DNA of 64,000 nt from an uncultured Faecalibacterium sp. (GCA_900540455.1 UQGD01000005.1:33988-97987), one strand, 5' to 3'; positions 8,675 through 18,251 are shown, numbered from the stretch's first letter. Made by a program: numbers and translations. Notes: generated by a model from the letters alone, not told the origin.

Positions 8675-10129
8675 TCAACCCATCAGTGCCGCAGCCAGTG
8701 CGCCAGCCTGGTATTCCATGGTATTCGTGACCAACTTCATCGGCGTGAAGGGAGTGCAAAACTGATGGAAGTAGACGTGTCCCGCCGCCAGCTCCGCGTC
8801 GGTAGTGCGGTCGGTGTCCAGCATCATCTCATAGCTGGCGCAGACACCAGTGGAAACATAGACCTGCCCACGCATATTTTCGCTGTCGATGATGGAATCC
8901 AACAGCCGTTTGTTCATGACCTTGTCCAGCTTCTGTCGATTATTCAGCACGAACTCGGCTGCTGCATAATTGAAGAACCGACGGACACACAAAAACATAT
9001 CTTTCGGATCTGTAGTGCCGGGGTAAGCACAGGTCTCATTGCCCCACAGCACAAACCCGTCCTTGGATCGAACCCAAGCAGCAACGCCGTTCTCATTCAG
9101 AACATTCCCCTGCTCCTGATCCATCAGCACCTCGGTGCCGTCTGCCAAGCAGGCAGCGGTGATGGGGGCGGTAACATTGGATGGACTGGCATTCGGCACA
9201 TCGCCGTGCTGGGTGTCGTTGTAGACCGTAACAGCGGCAGCCATTGCGCTGCCACTGTATACCACATCGCCCACCTTGCAGTAGGGCCAAATGCCATAAG
9301 CTTCCCGGCTAGTTGCCGCCTGGCTGACCTTCTGCTCCACTGCATCTTGATACTTGAGTGCCCCTTCTGCGCTACTGTCGATATCTACGAAGCAAACACA
9401 GTTAAACACGCCATTGATACTACGGCACTTGGCCTGCAATGCAGCGCAGACATTGGCATTCCGAGAGAAGCGCGGTGCCAGCAGGATACCAGGCACATAA
9501 CCGATCTTCGGATAGACTTGCCGCACCACTTCCAACCCAGTTTCCACCCCAGTACCGGAGTTTACACCGCCTATGATATCGTCTTCCGTTACCTTGGACG
9601 GATCCAGCTTTGTACCGCTTACCAACAGCTGGGTCGCCCCGTCCCCCGCTCCACCGTCGATCAGCGCAATACTCACCGTGCCATCATCACGGAAGGCTGC
9701 AACATAGTCCACATCTGCGGTCAGCTCCGCAGCCTCTTTCTTTACCACCAGCTTTGCTAGCAGCAGGCCAGTAATATCGATTTCAGCTACGCCATCGTTG
9801 ACCTGAATGGCAGTTTCCTCCACAGTGGTGGTGTGCTTCGCCGGATCAAGAACATTGATGAGAACCAGCGGCCCCACATTCATCATCTGAAACGATGCAT
9901 TGACAGCCTCACAAATCGTATAGCTTTCAAAATCGTCGCTGTATCCTACAGCCTCGACCGCATCTTTGTAAGACCGAACGATCAGCGGAGTGTTGACCGC
10001 CGCTGCCGGATCTTTCAGCATATTCACAGGCGCAGTGCCTACCACGACCTGCAGTCCTGCCGTTGCAGTAAGCGGCGCAGTCATGCTGGTTGCCGCTTCC
10101 TTAATAACAAAACCATGCGTTACTGCCAT
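8675..10129 (-). CDS. Tail sheath protein (gpFI family)
   Basis: A 484-residue contractile sheath protein. The N-terminus (HGFVIKEAATSMTAPLTA) and the C-terminal region (RRFFNYAAAEFVLNNRQKLD, then MEYQAGALAAAL) are typical of phage FI sheath proteins; the C-terminal domain forms the inner contacts that drive contraction. AGAGGAG lies upstream of the ATG at 10129. The sheath shows that this phage has a myovirus-type tail. Confidence 0.92.
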   Translation of the reverse strand: MAVTHGFVIKEAATSMTAPLTATAGLQVVVGTAPVNMLKDPAAAVNTPLIVRSYKDAVEAVGYSDDFESYTICEAVNASFQMMNVGPLVLINVLDPAKHTTTVEETAIQVNDGVAEIDITGLLLAKLVVKKEAAELTADVDYVAAFRDDGTVSIALIDGGAGDGATQLLVSGTKLDPSKVTEDDIIGGVNSGTGVETGLEVVRQVYPKIGYVPGILLAPRFSRNANVCAALQAKCRSINGVFNCVCFVDIDSSAEGALKYQDAVEQKVSQAATSREAYGIWPYCKVGDVVYSGSAMAAAVTVYNDTQHGDVPNASPSNVTAPITAACLADGTEVLMDQEQGNVLNENGVAAWVRSKDGFVLWGNETCAYPGTTDPKDMFLCVRRFFNYAAAEFVLNNRQKLDKVMNKRLLDSIIDSENMRGQVYVSTGVCASYEMMLDTDRTTDAELAAGHVYFHQFCTPFTPMKLVTNTMEYQAGALAAALMG

Positions 10130-10147
10130 GTATATCTCCTCTCTATT

Positions 10148-10417
10148 TTACTGCAGGACGGCCTGGGCCTTCTGAAACAAAACATTTTCAGCCGTCCCCT
10201 GCCGCTCCACCCGCTCACGGGTCAAAGCAAACTTCTCCAACGGCACGATCAGTGCCTTGATGGCTGTGCTCTTGTCTGCCCATTCCTCCAGTTTGTCAGG
10301 AACTCCCCCTTCAAAAACGGTATACTGATTTGCCACGCCACGGATGGTGGGGCCGCAGTAGACCATCTTCTCTTTCGCCCTTGCCACTTTCAGAACAGCT
10401 TTCTTATCTTCGCTCAT
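10148..10417 (-). CDS. Small phage protein, unknown, upstream of sheath
   Basis: An 89-residue, charged protein (first part KKAVLKVARAKEKMVYCGPTI, then helices ending ENVLFQKAQAVLQ). It overlaps the preceding gene by 4 bases and ends 18 bases before the sheath start, so it belongs to the tail operon. The position next to the sheath suggests a tail assembly or chaperone-like job, but I recognise no family. Confidence 0.7.
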   Translation of the reverse strand: MSEDKKAVLKVARAKEKMVYCGPTIRGVANQYTVFEGGVPDKLEEWADKSTAIKALIVPLEKFALTRERVERQGTAENVLFQKAQAVLQ

Positions 10418-10908
10418 ATCAAACCCTCCACTTGCGTATTCTTTCTCGCCGGAGCTGAGGCGTAAAAATTCACAACGCCCCAGTAAAAGGGCACCGTGCT
10501 TTCTTCCTGAATTGCCCAGGCCATGGGGTACTGCACAACAAATGCTCCCCCAAATGTCGGCTGTGTCAGGAAGTGTTGTGTGATTCGTTCCTTGATGTTT
10601 ACTACATCAATGTATCCTTGACGGCTTACATCCCGGTCATAGGCGGCGATCACCAACTGAAACATCAGCAGCTGTGCCTCATTTGCTGCCGCAAAGTTGC
10701 CAGATAGCAGCTTGCAGATGATACACGGACAGTTTGCTGCATCTGTATCCGCATCCTCGTCATTATCCGTTGGAATAGGCTCAAACTGTTTGAAGATTTT
10801 CAGCGTCTTCAAACCTTCCTGCCCAGAGTATTCTTTACCCTTAAACAGCTTTTCCAGTTCCTCGACCATGGCTTGGTGCGCCATCTCACTGGTATGCCCC
10901 ATCTCCAT
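10414..10908 (-). CDS. Probable tail terminator/neck protein
   Basis: A 164-residue protein of unknown family. Visible features are an acidic stretch with DNDEDADTD (about residues 48-56), a CPCIIC motif (about 60-65), and a C-terminal part ending in FYWGVVNFYASAP. Its place between the minor tail Z-like gene and the sheath is where tail terminator proteins sit in related phages; this role is inferred from position only. A GAGG motif precedes the ATG at 10908. Confidence 0.65.
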   Translation of the reverse strand: MEMGHTSEMAHQAMVEELEKLFKGKEYSGQEGLKTLKIFKQFEPIPTDNDEDADTDAANCPCIICKLLSGNFAAANEAQLLMFQLVIAAYDRDVSRQGYIDVVNIKERITQHFLTQPTFGGAFVVQYPMAWAIQEESTVPFYWGVVNFYASAPARKNTQVEGLI

Positions 10909-10918
10909 GTCTGCCGCC

Positions 10919-11608
10919 TCACTTTCTGTACCTTAAGATCAGTTCTGCCACACGGCGCTCTGCATTGTCCTGCAGCATTTCAGCAACGTCCGGCCAATCC
11001 TCGTTCCAAATCGTTCGGTGCATAGCAGAACCTGACGGACTGGACATGGTTTCCAGTAGGTGGTTTGGCGACCACCGCACCTTTCCGCTGGCAGTATAGG
11101 CCGGGCCCATCTTTCCAGTATTGCGCTGTACCATGCCAATATGTCCGCTTTTGAACTTTACAAGGAAACCCTTGCTCATGCGCCCGTCTCCGCTCAGATT
11201 TTTCATAGGACTGTCCTTTAAGACACGCGCCTGAAAATACTCTGGTGCATTCCGCACCGCCGCCCCCATATAGGGCCTATTGGGGCTGGTGCGGAAATAC
11301 CCCAGATCCGCCCGAAAAGCACCCGGTTCATTTCTGGTAATCCCCAGCCTTGCTTCCAGGCTTTTATTTGTCGCACTCTTCCTCTGCTTGAGATCTTGGA
11401 TCATCCGCCGTCCTGCAGCGTTCAGGTCGTAGCGCTCCTTCACATCGTCCAGCATCATCCTTCTGGCTTGTCGCGCTGTTCGGTTAATAGCTACCTTGAG
11501 CGCTGCTGGGGTCTTTGCCTTCAAATCCCCCAGCGCCTTTTCGACCTGTTCGCTGTCCAGTATGATGCTCATACTGCCCGCATCATAGGCTGCCTTGTAG
11601 TTGGCCAC
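10919..11608 (-). CDS. Minor tail protein Z-like (lambda gpZ family)
   Basis: A 229-residue basic protein. The helix VEKALGDLKAKTPAALKVAI followed by NRTARQARRMMLDDV resembles the prophage minor tail Z family, which helps join tail to head. The start is GTG at 11608 with GAGGG 7 bases upstream; an internal ATG at 11572 is an alternative. It lies 4 bases after the preceding connector gene. Confidence 0.7.
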   Translation of the reverse strand: MANYKAAYDAGSMSIILDSEQVEKALGDLKAKTPAALKVAINRTARQARRMMLDDVKERYDLNAAGRRMIQDLKQRKSATNKSLEARLGITRNEPGAFRADLGYFRTSPNRPYMGAAVRNAPEYFQARVLKDSPMKNLSGDGRMSKGFLVKFKSGHIGMVQRNTGKMGPAYTASGKVRWSPNHLLETMSSPSGSAMHRTIWNEDWPDVAEMLQDNAERRVAELILRYRK

Positions 11609-11612
11609 CGTA

Positions 11613-12011
11613 TCACCCTCTTACCCTTTCAAGCTCCATGCGGTAAACCCCCATTTTCAACGAGCACTCCTTGATATGGTAGTCCCGTTTCTTATCAAGC
11701 CGAATCAGTTTTCCCGACTTCGGCATGGGGCCATAATCCTTCTGCTTGACATAGAGGATCAGATCAGCCCTATACAGGCCCTCATCAAAGCTCTGTTTTG
11801 CACCAGCTTGCCAATGTGCATCATACGGGGTCACCCCTGGTTTCTGGGATATGCAGGCCATCATCCTATCGTCCACGAACCGCATCTCCGCGAATTCATT
11901 CAAGTTAAAGAAGGTGTCCTCTACATCACCGGGTAAAAAGTCTTTGAATGTAGATCTCTCATCCGGGTCCGAGCTTCCCGGAGTGCCGTAGACCTGCTCG
12001 ACGGTAATCAT
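11613..12011 (-). CDS. Head-tail connector-like protein, unknown family
   Basis: A 132-residue protein between the capsid gene and the Z-like gene, the usual place of head completion or adaptor proteins. It has an N-terminal acidic part and a beta-rich C-terminal half (MPKSGKLIRLDKKRDYHIKE). It starts 10 bases after the capsid stop. No family signature was recognised; the connector role is inferred from position. Confidence 0.6.
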   Translation of the reverse strand: MITVEQVYGTPGSSDPDERSTFKDFLPGDVEDTFFNLNEFAEMRFVDDRMMACISQKPGVTPYDAHWQAGAKQSFDEGLYRADLILYVKQKDYGPMPKSGKLIRLDKKRDYHIKECSLKMGVYRMELERVRG

Positions 12012-12021
12012 GGCAAATGCC

Positions 12022-13071
12022 TCAACAGACAGTTGCCACCAGCCAGCTATCCACCTTATCAGGGATCAGCAGCGGGTGAGACTGAAGCTCCAGCATCCGC
12101 CGATCCGGACGATGTTCCACAAAGCTGCGCAGCAGGCGATCCGTCTGTGCAGTAGCCCAGCTCCCATTGTCATTCAGATAGGTGCATGCTCCATAGGCCC
12201 GCATAAAGCCAGGATTGGAAGAGATCAGAATGACCATATTGTCCGGCACCAGAGGTTTAGCCTCGGGCTTGTTGGGATCCGTCCAATCGTCCAGATACAC
12301 TTCACTGTAGGTATAGATGTCCAAACTGGGCTTATTCAGCGCGCCGATGTATTGCACACCGTTGGGCAGGTTCGAGGGTCTGATCTCCCCCATGAAGACC
12401 CGCCGGTTGTCCAGCATCTCCTTGATGGTCTTGTCGGACAAAAACTTCTTCAGGGCGGTCTTGCCCATGATGACACGATCCACATTGGCAAAACCATTGA
12501 CCAGCACCTGATCCACCCAGCTCTCCAGATTGTCCAGAATGGCCGCCTTCGTGCCTCCCCAAACATTGTCCCCGGACAGTGTGACCTTGTTGGTGAAACC
12601 AAAGTCGATGACCTCATTCACGCCAGGGCCCACAACGGGGATCTGGCCGGTAGTGATCGCCTGTACGGCCATCCACTCCTCACGGCGAGTTGCCGCATCA
12701 TTCAGCCGACGATACTCCTCGGTAAGCTGCTGGGCGGCACGATCCGCCGGGGTCATCCCGCTGTACAGGGTCTCCCCAGGCAGACGCTCCATCAGCATAT
12801 CTGCCGTGGTGATGTCGTAGGGGTTGACGAGGGGCGGCGCATAACTCTCAGTTCGGTAACCATCGCCCTTCAGTACCTGTCCGCCGACACGGGGATGCAC
12901 AAAGGCGGCCATCCGACGATCGCCTTTCACGATATCAATATCGACCCGCTTCGTCGCAAACGTCCGCACGTTGGTAAAAAAACTGTCGAGAAAGAAAGTG
13001 TGCAGCGGGGGCGAAGTGCGCACCACCTCTGCCAGGTATCTCGGCTCATAAATGTTCACTTGATTAGGCAT
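12022..13071 (-). CDS. Major capsid protein (lambda gpE family)
   Basis: A 349-residue capsid protein, close to lambda gpE (341). The N-terminus LHTFFLDSFFTNVRTFATKRVDID, broken here only for description, and the mid-section EVIDFGFTNKVTLSGD are typical of this family. It follows the decoration protein gene by 15 bases, as lambda D-E do. GGAGGAAG precedes the ATG at 13071. Confidence 0.92.
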   Translation of the reverse strand: MPNQVNIYEPRYLAEVVRTSPPLHTFFLDSFFTNVRTFATKRVDIDIVKGDRRMAAFVHPRVGGQVLKGDGYRTESYAPPLVNPYDITTADMLMERLPGETLYSGMTPADRAAQQLTEEYRRLNDAATRREEWMAVQAITTGQIPVVGPGVNEVIDFGFTNKVTLSGDNVWGGTKAAILDNLESWVDQVLVNGFANVDRVIMGKTALKKFLSDKTIKEMLDNRRVFMGEIRPSNLPNGVQYIGALNKPSLDIYTYSEVYLDDWTDPNKPEAKPLVPDNMVILISSNPGFMRAYGACTYLNDNGSWATAQTDRLLRSFVEHRPDRRMLELQSHPLLIPDKVDSWLVATVC

Positions 13072-13086
13072 GTCTGTTCTTCCTCC

Positions 13087-13434
13087 TTACTTCAGGAAAA
13101 TCCCGATGTTACGGAATGCGGTTTCCAGCTTGTCCGCCGTTACGCCATCTTCCAGCGCCAGCGAATCCGCAAAGTATTCGCCAGTCATCAGGATCACAAC
13201 ATCTTTCTCTGCTGCATCAACGCTATCCGCCGTAATCCCATACAAGCCGGACAGGTCGCTCAGTTCTGCCGAGGTCACCGCCTTCATCTTCCCAGCTTCG
13301 TCCAGGATGACCGGGGCATGTGCTTTCAGCGCCTCAGCTGCAGTCTTCACGGCGGTAGCTACACGGATGTTCGTACTTGCTTCAATATACTTTCGATCCG
13401 TGCTGAAAGTCTTTTTTGCAAGATCCATAGCCAT
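13087..13434 (-). CDS. Head decoration protein (lambda gpD family)
   Basis: A 115-residue protein that matches the lambda gpD type: an N-terminal extended part, then APVILDEAGKMKAVTSAELS and a C-terminal turn LETAFRNIGIFLK. Such proteins bind at threefold points and stabilise the expanded capsid. It lies between protease/scaffold and capsid genes. AAAGGAG precedes the ATG at 13434. Confidence 0.88.
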   Translation of the reverse strand: MAMDLAKKTFSTDRKYIEASTNIRVATAVKTAAEALKAHAPVILDEAGKMKAVTSAELSDLSGLYGITADSVDAAEKDVVILMTGEYFADSLALEDGVTADKLETAFRNIGIFLK

Positions 13435-13448
13435 TGCTGTTCTCTCCT

Positions 13449-13811
13449 TTACTTCTTGTCTTCGGTACCATTGGCACGCCGGATCGCATTCAGCAGCTCA
13501 TTTTCGGCGGCCTTGCCATCCTGTACCTCCTGGCCAACACTGCCGGTGCCGCTCTTTTGCGCATCCAGCTTGGTATTATTCAGGTAGCCTTTACCCTGTG
13601 CCTTCATCCGCTGCATGGCTGCAACAGCATACTCGCTTGCAGCAATAGGCTTGTCGAACTTGGCGGCGTTTACTGCCTCCTCATCGCCAGGCATGGCCAT
13701 ATCTTCGATGTCCCTGATCCGACTGCGCTCTGCGGATGCTGCCTCATGCTCGATCTGCTTCACAAAGTCCGGGTAGGCCGCCCGAAGGTCGTTTGCGTTC
13801 TTGATGTCCAT
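13449..13811 (-). CDS. Possible internal-start scaffold protein (Nu3-like)
   Basis: An in-frame ATG at 13811 inside the protease gene begins MDIKNANDLRAAYPDF and would give a 120-residue scaffold on its own. AAAGGAG lies 11 bases upstream, slightly far but the only strong site in the area. The break falls exactly after a low-complexity linker (QPAGQPGTNKGDGSD). Lambda uses the same trick for Nu3 within C. This is inference from sequence. Confidence 0.45.
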   Translation of the reverse strand: MDIKNANDLRAAYPDFVKQIEHEAASAERSRIRDIEDMAMPGDEEAVNAAKFDKPIAASEYAVAAMQRMKAQGKGYLNNTKLDAQKSGTGSVGQEVQDGKAAENELLNAIRRANGTEDKK

Positions 13812-14564
13812 ATCCGATCCATCTCCTTTGTTTGTTCCCGGCTGGCCCGCCGGTTGTTTATTTTGCAAGCCGCTGTTTTTGATGCGGCTCTGCACAAAGT
13901 CTGGGGCTTTGCTGATAGAAAGCCCTGTTGCCATGCTGTTGACGAAAAGGAAACCGCTGCGGTTTTCCACAACGGATCCTTCGTCATCTGTAAGCTCATC
14001 CACAAAGCCGTTTTCTTTGGCTTGCGATCCCGTCCACCAACTGGTGGCATCCATCTGGGCTGCCACATCTTCCTGCGGTCTGCCGGTCTTTTTTGCGTAC
14101 AAACCGGTAATGCTCTCCCGAATCGCATCCAAAGCATCCATACACTGGCGCAAGTCCTCTTTGCCCATATAGTCGCAGATGCCCATCTGCACAGGATGGA
14201 TCATGTAGATGCTATCGTTTGCCGCCACCACCCTGTCGCAATGACAGGCCACGATAGTGGCCGCACTGGCGCACAGGCCATCGATCTGGGCGGTCACTGT
14301 CGCAGCATTCTGTTCCAGCAGGTTGCCGATGGATTGCGCCGCAAACACATCGCCTCCACCTGAGTTGATCCGCACCTTGATCTCGCTCACCGAACCAAGG
14401 GCGGCTAACTCATCCGCAAATTTTTTGGCCGTCACATCATCGTTGTACCAGCTGTATTTTGCGATATCGCCATACAGCATCAGCTCGGCACTCTGGCCTC
14501 CTGCAACGTTGCGGAACTGCCAGAAATGCTTATTCTCCGCCTTTCTGGTTTCCGGCGCCGCCAT
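13449..14564 (-). CDS. ClpP-like head maturation protease with scaffold domain
   Basis: A 371-residue protein whose first about 200 residues form a ClpP-like serine protease (INSGGGDVFAAQSI, then CASAAT with the likely nucleophile Ser, and MIHPVQ with the likely His). The remaining part is a coiled, charged scaffold. It is like lambda gpC with gpNu3 inside. The start at 14564 (AGGTGG upstream) overlaps the portal gene by 35 bases; an open extension to 14666 exists but lies within the portal gene. Confidence 0.88.
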   Translation of the reverse strand: MAAPETRKAENKHFWQFRNVAGGQSAELMLYGDIAKYSWYNDDVTAKKFADELAALGSVSEIKVRINSGGGDVFAAQSIGNLLEQNAATVTAQIDGLCASAATIVACHCDRVVAANDSIYMIHPVQMGICDYMGKEDLRQCMDALDAIRESITGLYAKKTGRPQEDVAAQMDATSWWTGSQAKENGFVDELTDDEGSVVENRSGFLFVNSMATGLSISKAPDFVQSRIKNSGLQNKQPAGQPGTNKGDGSDMDIKNANDLRAAYPDFVKQIEHEAASAERSRIRDIEDMAMPGDEEAVNAAKFDKPIAASEYAVAAMQRMKAQGKGYLNNTKLDAQKSGTGSVGQEVQDGKAAENELLNAIRRANGTEDKK

Positions 14565-16155
14565 TGCCACCACCTGAATTGGCTTTTTGCAAGTCGGCAT
14601 ATGCAATTCCTGTCGCCTCCTCCATTTGTTTGATCTCTCGCTTTCGCTGACGGATATTGGCGGCATAGCTGCCGCCGGTCATCTGGGCGGTCTCCTGCTC
14701 GGCAGTAGAAATGCCGCTTTGGATGCGCAGGGTGGCCGCCTCGATCTCCGATTTTGCATCAAGGTTCGTTCTTGCCGGGCCGTTCCAGCGGCAGCCAAGG
14801 TAAGCTCTGGCCACCGCCGGGTCATTGAAAAAGCCAGGGGCGTTGATGCGCCCTCTGGCCACTGCTTCTGCGAACCATCGCTCATAAACAGGTTGACAAA
14901 AACTGTTTGCAAACCCACTGCGCTCCATGTCACAGACTCGCCAAAACTCATTCAGTGCCCCCCGGCTGGCACTATAATTACTGGAGAAGCTCTTAAACAA
15001 CACCTCAACAGGGATTTCTGCGGCGGCCCCGATCTGCTTTGCTTCTGCAGTCACAAACCCATCATAAGTTGTAGTAGGGTGCTTCGGATCAAGCATATTT
15101 GCCTTTTCACCCGGAGCCAAATCAAAAATTGCAGCCGGGGCAAGCTCTATGCCCAGTTCATCCGGCGGCGTGCTTGAGTCCTTTGCTGCTTCCAACGGCA
15201 CCTGTCCAAAGGGGGCAGTGGTAGACGGGCTGTCTTTCTGGATCATAACGGTGACCATAGATGCCACCATAGCCGCATCCAGTTCGGCTTCTGTATAGCG
15301 TCCCAGCTGTTTCAGGCTTTCCAACACAGGTGCCAGCATTGGCACACCGCGCAACTGCCCGGCCCGTTCTCGCTTCATGATATGCAGGATATTCCGGTTT
15401 CCCGTCAGTTCTCCTCTGACCTCTATGCGCTGCCACTTCAGTTCATTGTGATCCAGTTTGGCCAGTGGGTGACGATCGCAGATCCAGTAGGCCACCACAC
15501 GGCCCATCTTGTCGGTTTCCACCCCTTGAACGATCCGATAGACTGAATGCCCATTTACTTCACAGGGGGCCAGCCGGTCGTATTTATCCGGGCTGCAAAT
15601 CCGGTCTGCCTCAATCAGCCGCACCTGCAGCCCGTAGGGCTTCCACGGCTGTTCATCATACGGCAGCACCGCAAAGGCGTCTCCATTCATCAGCTCACTG
15701 ATGTAGGCCAACATTTGCAGTTTCCAAAAGTTGTCCACGCCATCCGCATCACAATCCGTGCTGTCAGCCCAGAGATTGAACTCTCGAACGATCTGTGCTT
15801 GCAGTTCGTCTGCCTGCTTTTCATCCAGCCCAAGAAAGTCTGCATCCACCTGGGGTGTTGGAACCAGACCGCTGCACACCACATTTGTGCGCATCGTCTT
15901 AATCATAGCGGCGGCAATGGGTATGCCCATATAAGCATCCCGGCTGCGCTGGCGCAGAACATCCAGGTTATCCTCGATGTCCTCCTGCGGGCTGCCGCCA
16001 TAGTATCGCCACCCCCGCATAGAGCGTTTTGTCAGGTTGGCCCCATAGTTGCCATACCCGCTGTCAATAACAGAAAGGGTCTTTCTTGCCACCGCCCGCC
16101 GGGCCGCTCTGTCCGGCCAGAGGTAGGCGATTGCCTTATCCATCATGTTTGCCAC
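14530..16155 (-). CDS. Portal protein (lambda gpB family)
   Basis: A 541-residue portal, the ring through which DNA enters and leaves the head. Typical lambda-portal phrases are RSMRGWRYYGGS (about 45-56), DVLRQRSRDAYMGIPIAAA and SASRGALNEFWR-type text near residue 380 (here YSASRGALNEFWRV). The start is GTG at 16155 with a G-rich site 10 bases upstream; ATGs 9 and 12 bases downstream are alternatives. It overlaps the protease gene. Confidence 0.92.
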   Translation of the reverse strand: MANMMDKAIAYLWPDRAARRAVARKTLSVIDSGYGNYGANLTKRSMRGWRYYGGSPQEDIEDNLDVLRQRSRDAYMGIPIAAAMIKTMRTNVVCSGLVPTPQVDADFLGLDEKQADELQAQIVREFNLWADSTDCDADGVDNFWKLQMLAYISELMNGDAFAVLPYDEQPWKPYGLQVRLIEADRICSPDKYDRLAPCEVNGHSVYRIVQGVETDKMGRVVAYWICDRHPLAKLDHNELKWQRIEVRGELTGNRNILHIMKRERAGQLRGVPMLAPVLESLKQLGRYTEAELDAAMVASMVTVMIQKDSPSTTAPFGQVPLEAAKDSSTPPDELGIELAPAAIFDLAPGEKANMLDPKHPTTTYDGFVTAEAKQIGAAAEIPVEVLFKSFSSNYSASRGALNEFWRVCDMERSGFANSFCQPVYERWFAEAVARGRINAPGFFNDPAVARAYLGCRWNGPARTNLDAKSEIEAATLRIQSGISTAEQETAQMTGGSYAANIRQRKREIKQMEEATGIAYADLQKANSGGGNGGAGNQKGGE

Positions 16156-16170
16156 AGTGCATCGCCCCCC

Positions 16171-16407
16171 TCACATATCATGCGGCTGAAAATGGTAGAT
16201 GCGGTTTCGGCCTCGGCCTTTTTCTTCGGCCTCAGCCTCCGCAACCTTCGCAGACCAGAATTCGATCTCCTCACGGATCTGCTTTAAGCTGGCCCTGGTC
16301 AGAGTCATCTGCTCGATCTGATAGCTTTGCCCCGCTGCGACAGCAGCCTCAGCTTTCAGCCAAAGAATCAAATGCTTTTCCGCCAGCTCTTTTGAAATGA
16401 TCGCCAT
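16171..16407 (-). CDS. gpW-like head-tail joining protein
   Basis: A 78-residue helical protein (AEAAVAAGQSYQIEQ, TRASLKQIREEIEFW, then a basic tail). The length, the SLTRA-like turn and its place between terminase and portal match lambda gpW and the related DUF6148 proteins, which plug the portal after packaging. The ATG at 16407 has GGGGGGA 8 bases upstream. It overlaps the terminase stop. Confidence 0.78.
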   Translation of the reverse strand: MAIISKELAEKHLILWLKAEAAVAAGQSYQIEQMTLTRASLKQIREEIEFWSAKVAEAEAEEKGRGRNRIYHFQPHDM

Positions 16408-16409
16408 TG

Positions 16410-18251
16410 TCAAATCCCCCCTGACAGCCGACGACGGCTCTGCGTCACCGCCGTTTGCGGTTTGGAAACTTCTTCGCCTGGAACTTCCAATCCTGGCGGG
16501 TTGCTGATCTCCAGCGCTGCCGTGGCGTAGTTGCGGATATCAAAGGGTTCGTTCCGTTTGAAGGCCGGATCTTTCAACTCCCAAGCCTCTACGCTGCGCC
16601 CGTTTTTGTACCGTGTGACCCGGTGTTCAGCAGTCAGTCCTTTGAAGTAGTTCTCATCGTATCCCGCATCGTCTGCCGCCGGGAAATGGCAGTAGTTCGG
16701 CCCTTTGAACAGAATGTTCAAACGAGAGAGCACCACATTCTTGCCGGTATCAACGCCGATGGTAAACAAGTCGGCCCCGACACGATTGTTGCGTGTCGGG
16801 TTGCGGGTATAAGGCACATCCATGCCGCCACGACCCTTGATGGGCCAGATACGTCGATCTGCTCTGTCTTTGCAGAACCTCAACACCTCATCCGGATAAT
16901 GACCGCCGCTATCCATACAGGTGGCCATCAAGTAAAGCGCTGTGCCATCTTTCTTCCTCCAGCCGCGGGCAAGGAACTCGTCTAGGTCAGCCCATATCTG
17001 ACCCCGCTTGAGGTCGCCGTATATTTTCTGGTAGCGGATGCCCCAGCTTTCTTTGCCGATGCCCCACCCTACCACCTCGATCTCGAACCGGTTGTCCTGG
17101 GTATCTACCCCGGCTGTCAGATAACATACACCGTCTGGCACTTCCGCCTCGTAGAACTCCCGGCGCTGGTAGAGAAGCATCGGCTCTGCGGTGTCACCTT
17201 TTTCCTCCCAGGGCAGGCCCAGATCCGTGTTGACCCACACTTTCATCTTTTGGTAGTCTCCACGCTTGGCGTCCTCATCGGCTTCCACATAGCGTTGGAC
17301 GATACCTGGCCAGTCACACAGGGTACTGCCCAAAGTGTTCATATGGAACCCTCGCACGTTCCGTTCTGGATAGGTCGCCACCCATCGCCCCCGGATGCTC
17401 TGCTTCTTCCAGCTGTATTCTTTATCTACACAGCCGCATTCTTCGCAACGGTACTGTGCCCCGCCCACTGGCCAGTTCTCTGCATCGTATACTACATTGT
17501 CCCAGACAAGGGGCTGGTAGTGGCCACAATGAGGGCAAGGCAGTTCCCATTCTTCCTGTGTCGAAAGCTCGTATTCCTCCCGGATGCGGCTGGTGGACTT
17601 GTTTGTGGGTGTGCTGGTCAGCACCGTCTTGTAATCCCAGAAGGTCGCCTGCCGCTTCTCGGCCAGCTTGAGGGGATCGCCCTCCTTACCCGCACTGGGC
17701 GGGTAAGCATCCACCTCATCCGCCAGCAGGATCTTGATGGGTCTCCCGCGCAGATCTGTGGGGGCATTGGCCCCAACAATGGTCAGCTGCCCGCCGGGGA
17801 AGTTCTTTTTCATGATGGTGTTCCCGGCATAGCGGCTCTTGTTGTTGATGAGGCCACGCAGCGCTGGGGTATCTCGCAGCATCGTGGCCAGGCGATCCTT
17901 GGAAAAAGATTCTCCCAGGTTGACCGTGGGCTGCACCACCATGATGGGAGCCGGTCGATACTTCATGAAATAGCCAATGGTGTTCAAAATAAATGCATCC
18001 GTCTTCCCGATCTGGGCGCAGGACATCACCACCACCTTGTGGATATGTACATCACTGATGGCATCCATGATCTCGCGCTGGTAAGGTGCGTTGTCAGTGC
18101 GCCATTGGCCGGGCGCAGCGGCGGCTTCCGCCGACAGTTTCCGGTATGTATCAGCCCACAAGCTAAGGGTCAGGCTCGGGGGCGGTTTGAGGGCTGCCAG
18201 AACTTCCTGCATCAGCTTTTCGGTCTGCGGCTCCAGCTTCAGCACTGTCAT
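16410..18251 (-). CDS. Terminase large subunit (lambda GpA family)
   Basis: A 613-residue packaging motor. Visible are a Walker-A-like CAQIGKTD (about 77-84), a Walker B LLADEVD (about 175-181), a zinc-binding pair CPHCGH and CEECGC (about 240-275), and a C-terminal nuclease part with GVDTQDN (about 365). The length fits GpA (641 in lambda). It pairs with a Nu1-like small subunit just upstream. GpA partners cut cos sites, so this phage probably packages by cos. Confidence 0.93.
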   Translation of the reverse strand: MTVLKLEPQTEKLMQEVLAALKPPPSLTLSLWADTYRKLSAEAAAAPGQWRTDNAPYQREIMDAISDVHIHKVVVMSCAQIGKTDAFILNTIGYFMKYRPAPIMVVQPTVNLGESFSKDRLATMLRDTPALRGLINNKSRYAGNTIMKKNFPGGQLTIVGANAPTDLRGRPIKILLADEVDAYPPSAGKEGDPLKLAEKRQATFWDYKTVLTSTPTNKSTSRIREEYELSTQEEWELPCPHCGHYQPLVWDNVVYDAENWPVGGAQYRCEECGCVDKEYSWKKQSIRGRWVATYPERNVRGFHMNTLGSTLCDWPGIVQRYVEADEDAKRGDYQKMKVWVNTDLGLPWEEKGDTAEPMLLYQRREFYEAEVPDGVCYLTAGVDTQDNRFEIEVVGWGIGKESWGIRYQKIYGDLKRGQIWADLDEFLARGWRKKDGTALYLMATCMDSGGHYPDEVLRFCKDRADRRIWPIKGRGGMDVPYTRNPTRNNRVGADLFTIGVDTGKNVVLSRLNILFKGPNYCHFPAADDAGYDENYFKGLTAEHRVTRYKNGRSVEAWELKDPAFKRNEPFDIRNYATAALEISNPPGLEVPGEEVSKPQTAVTQSRRRLSGGI

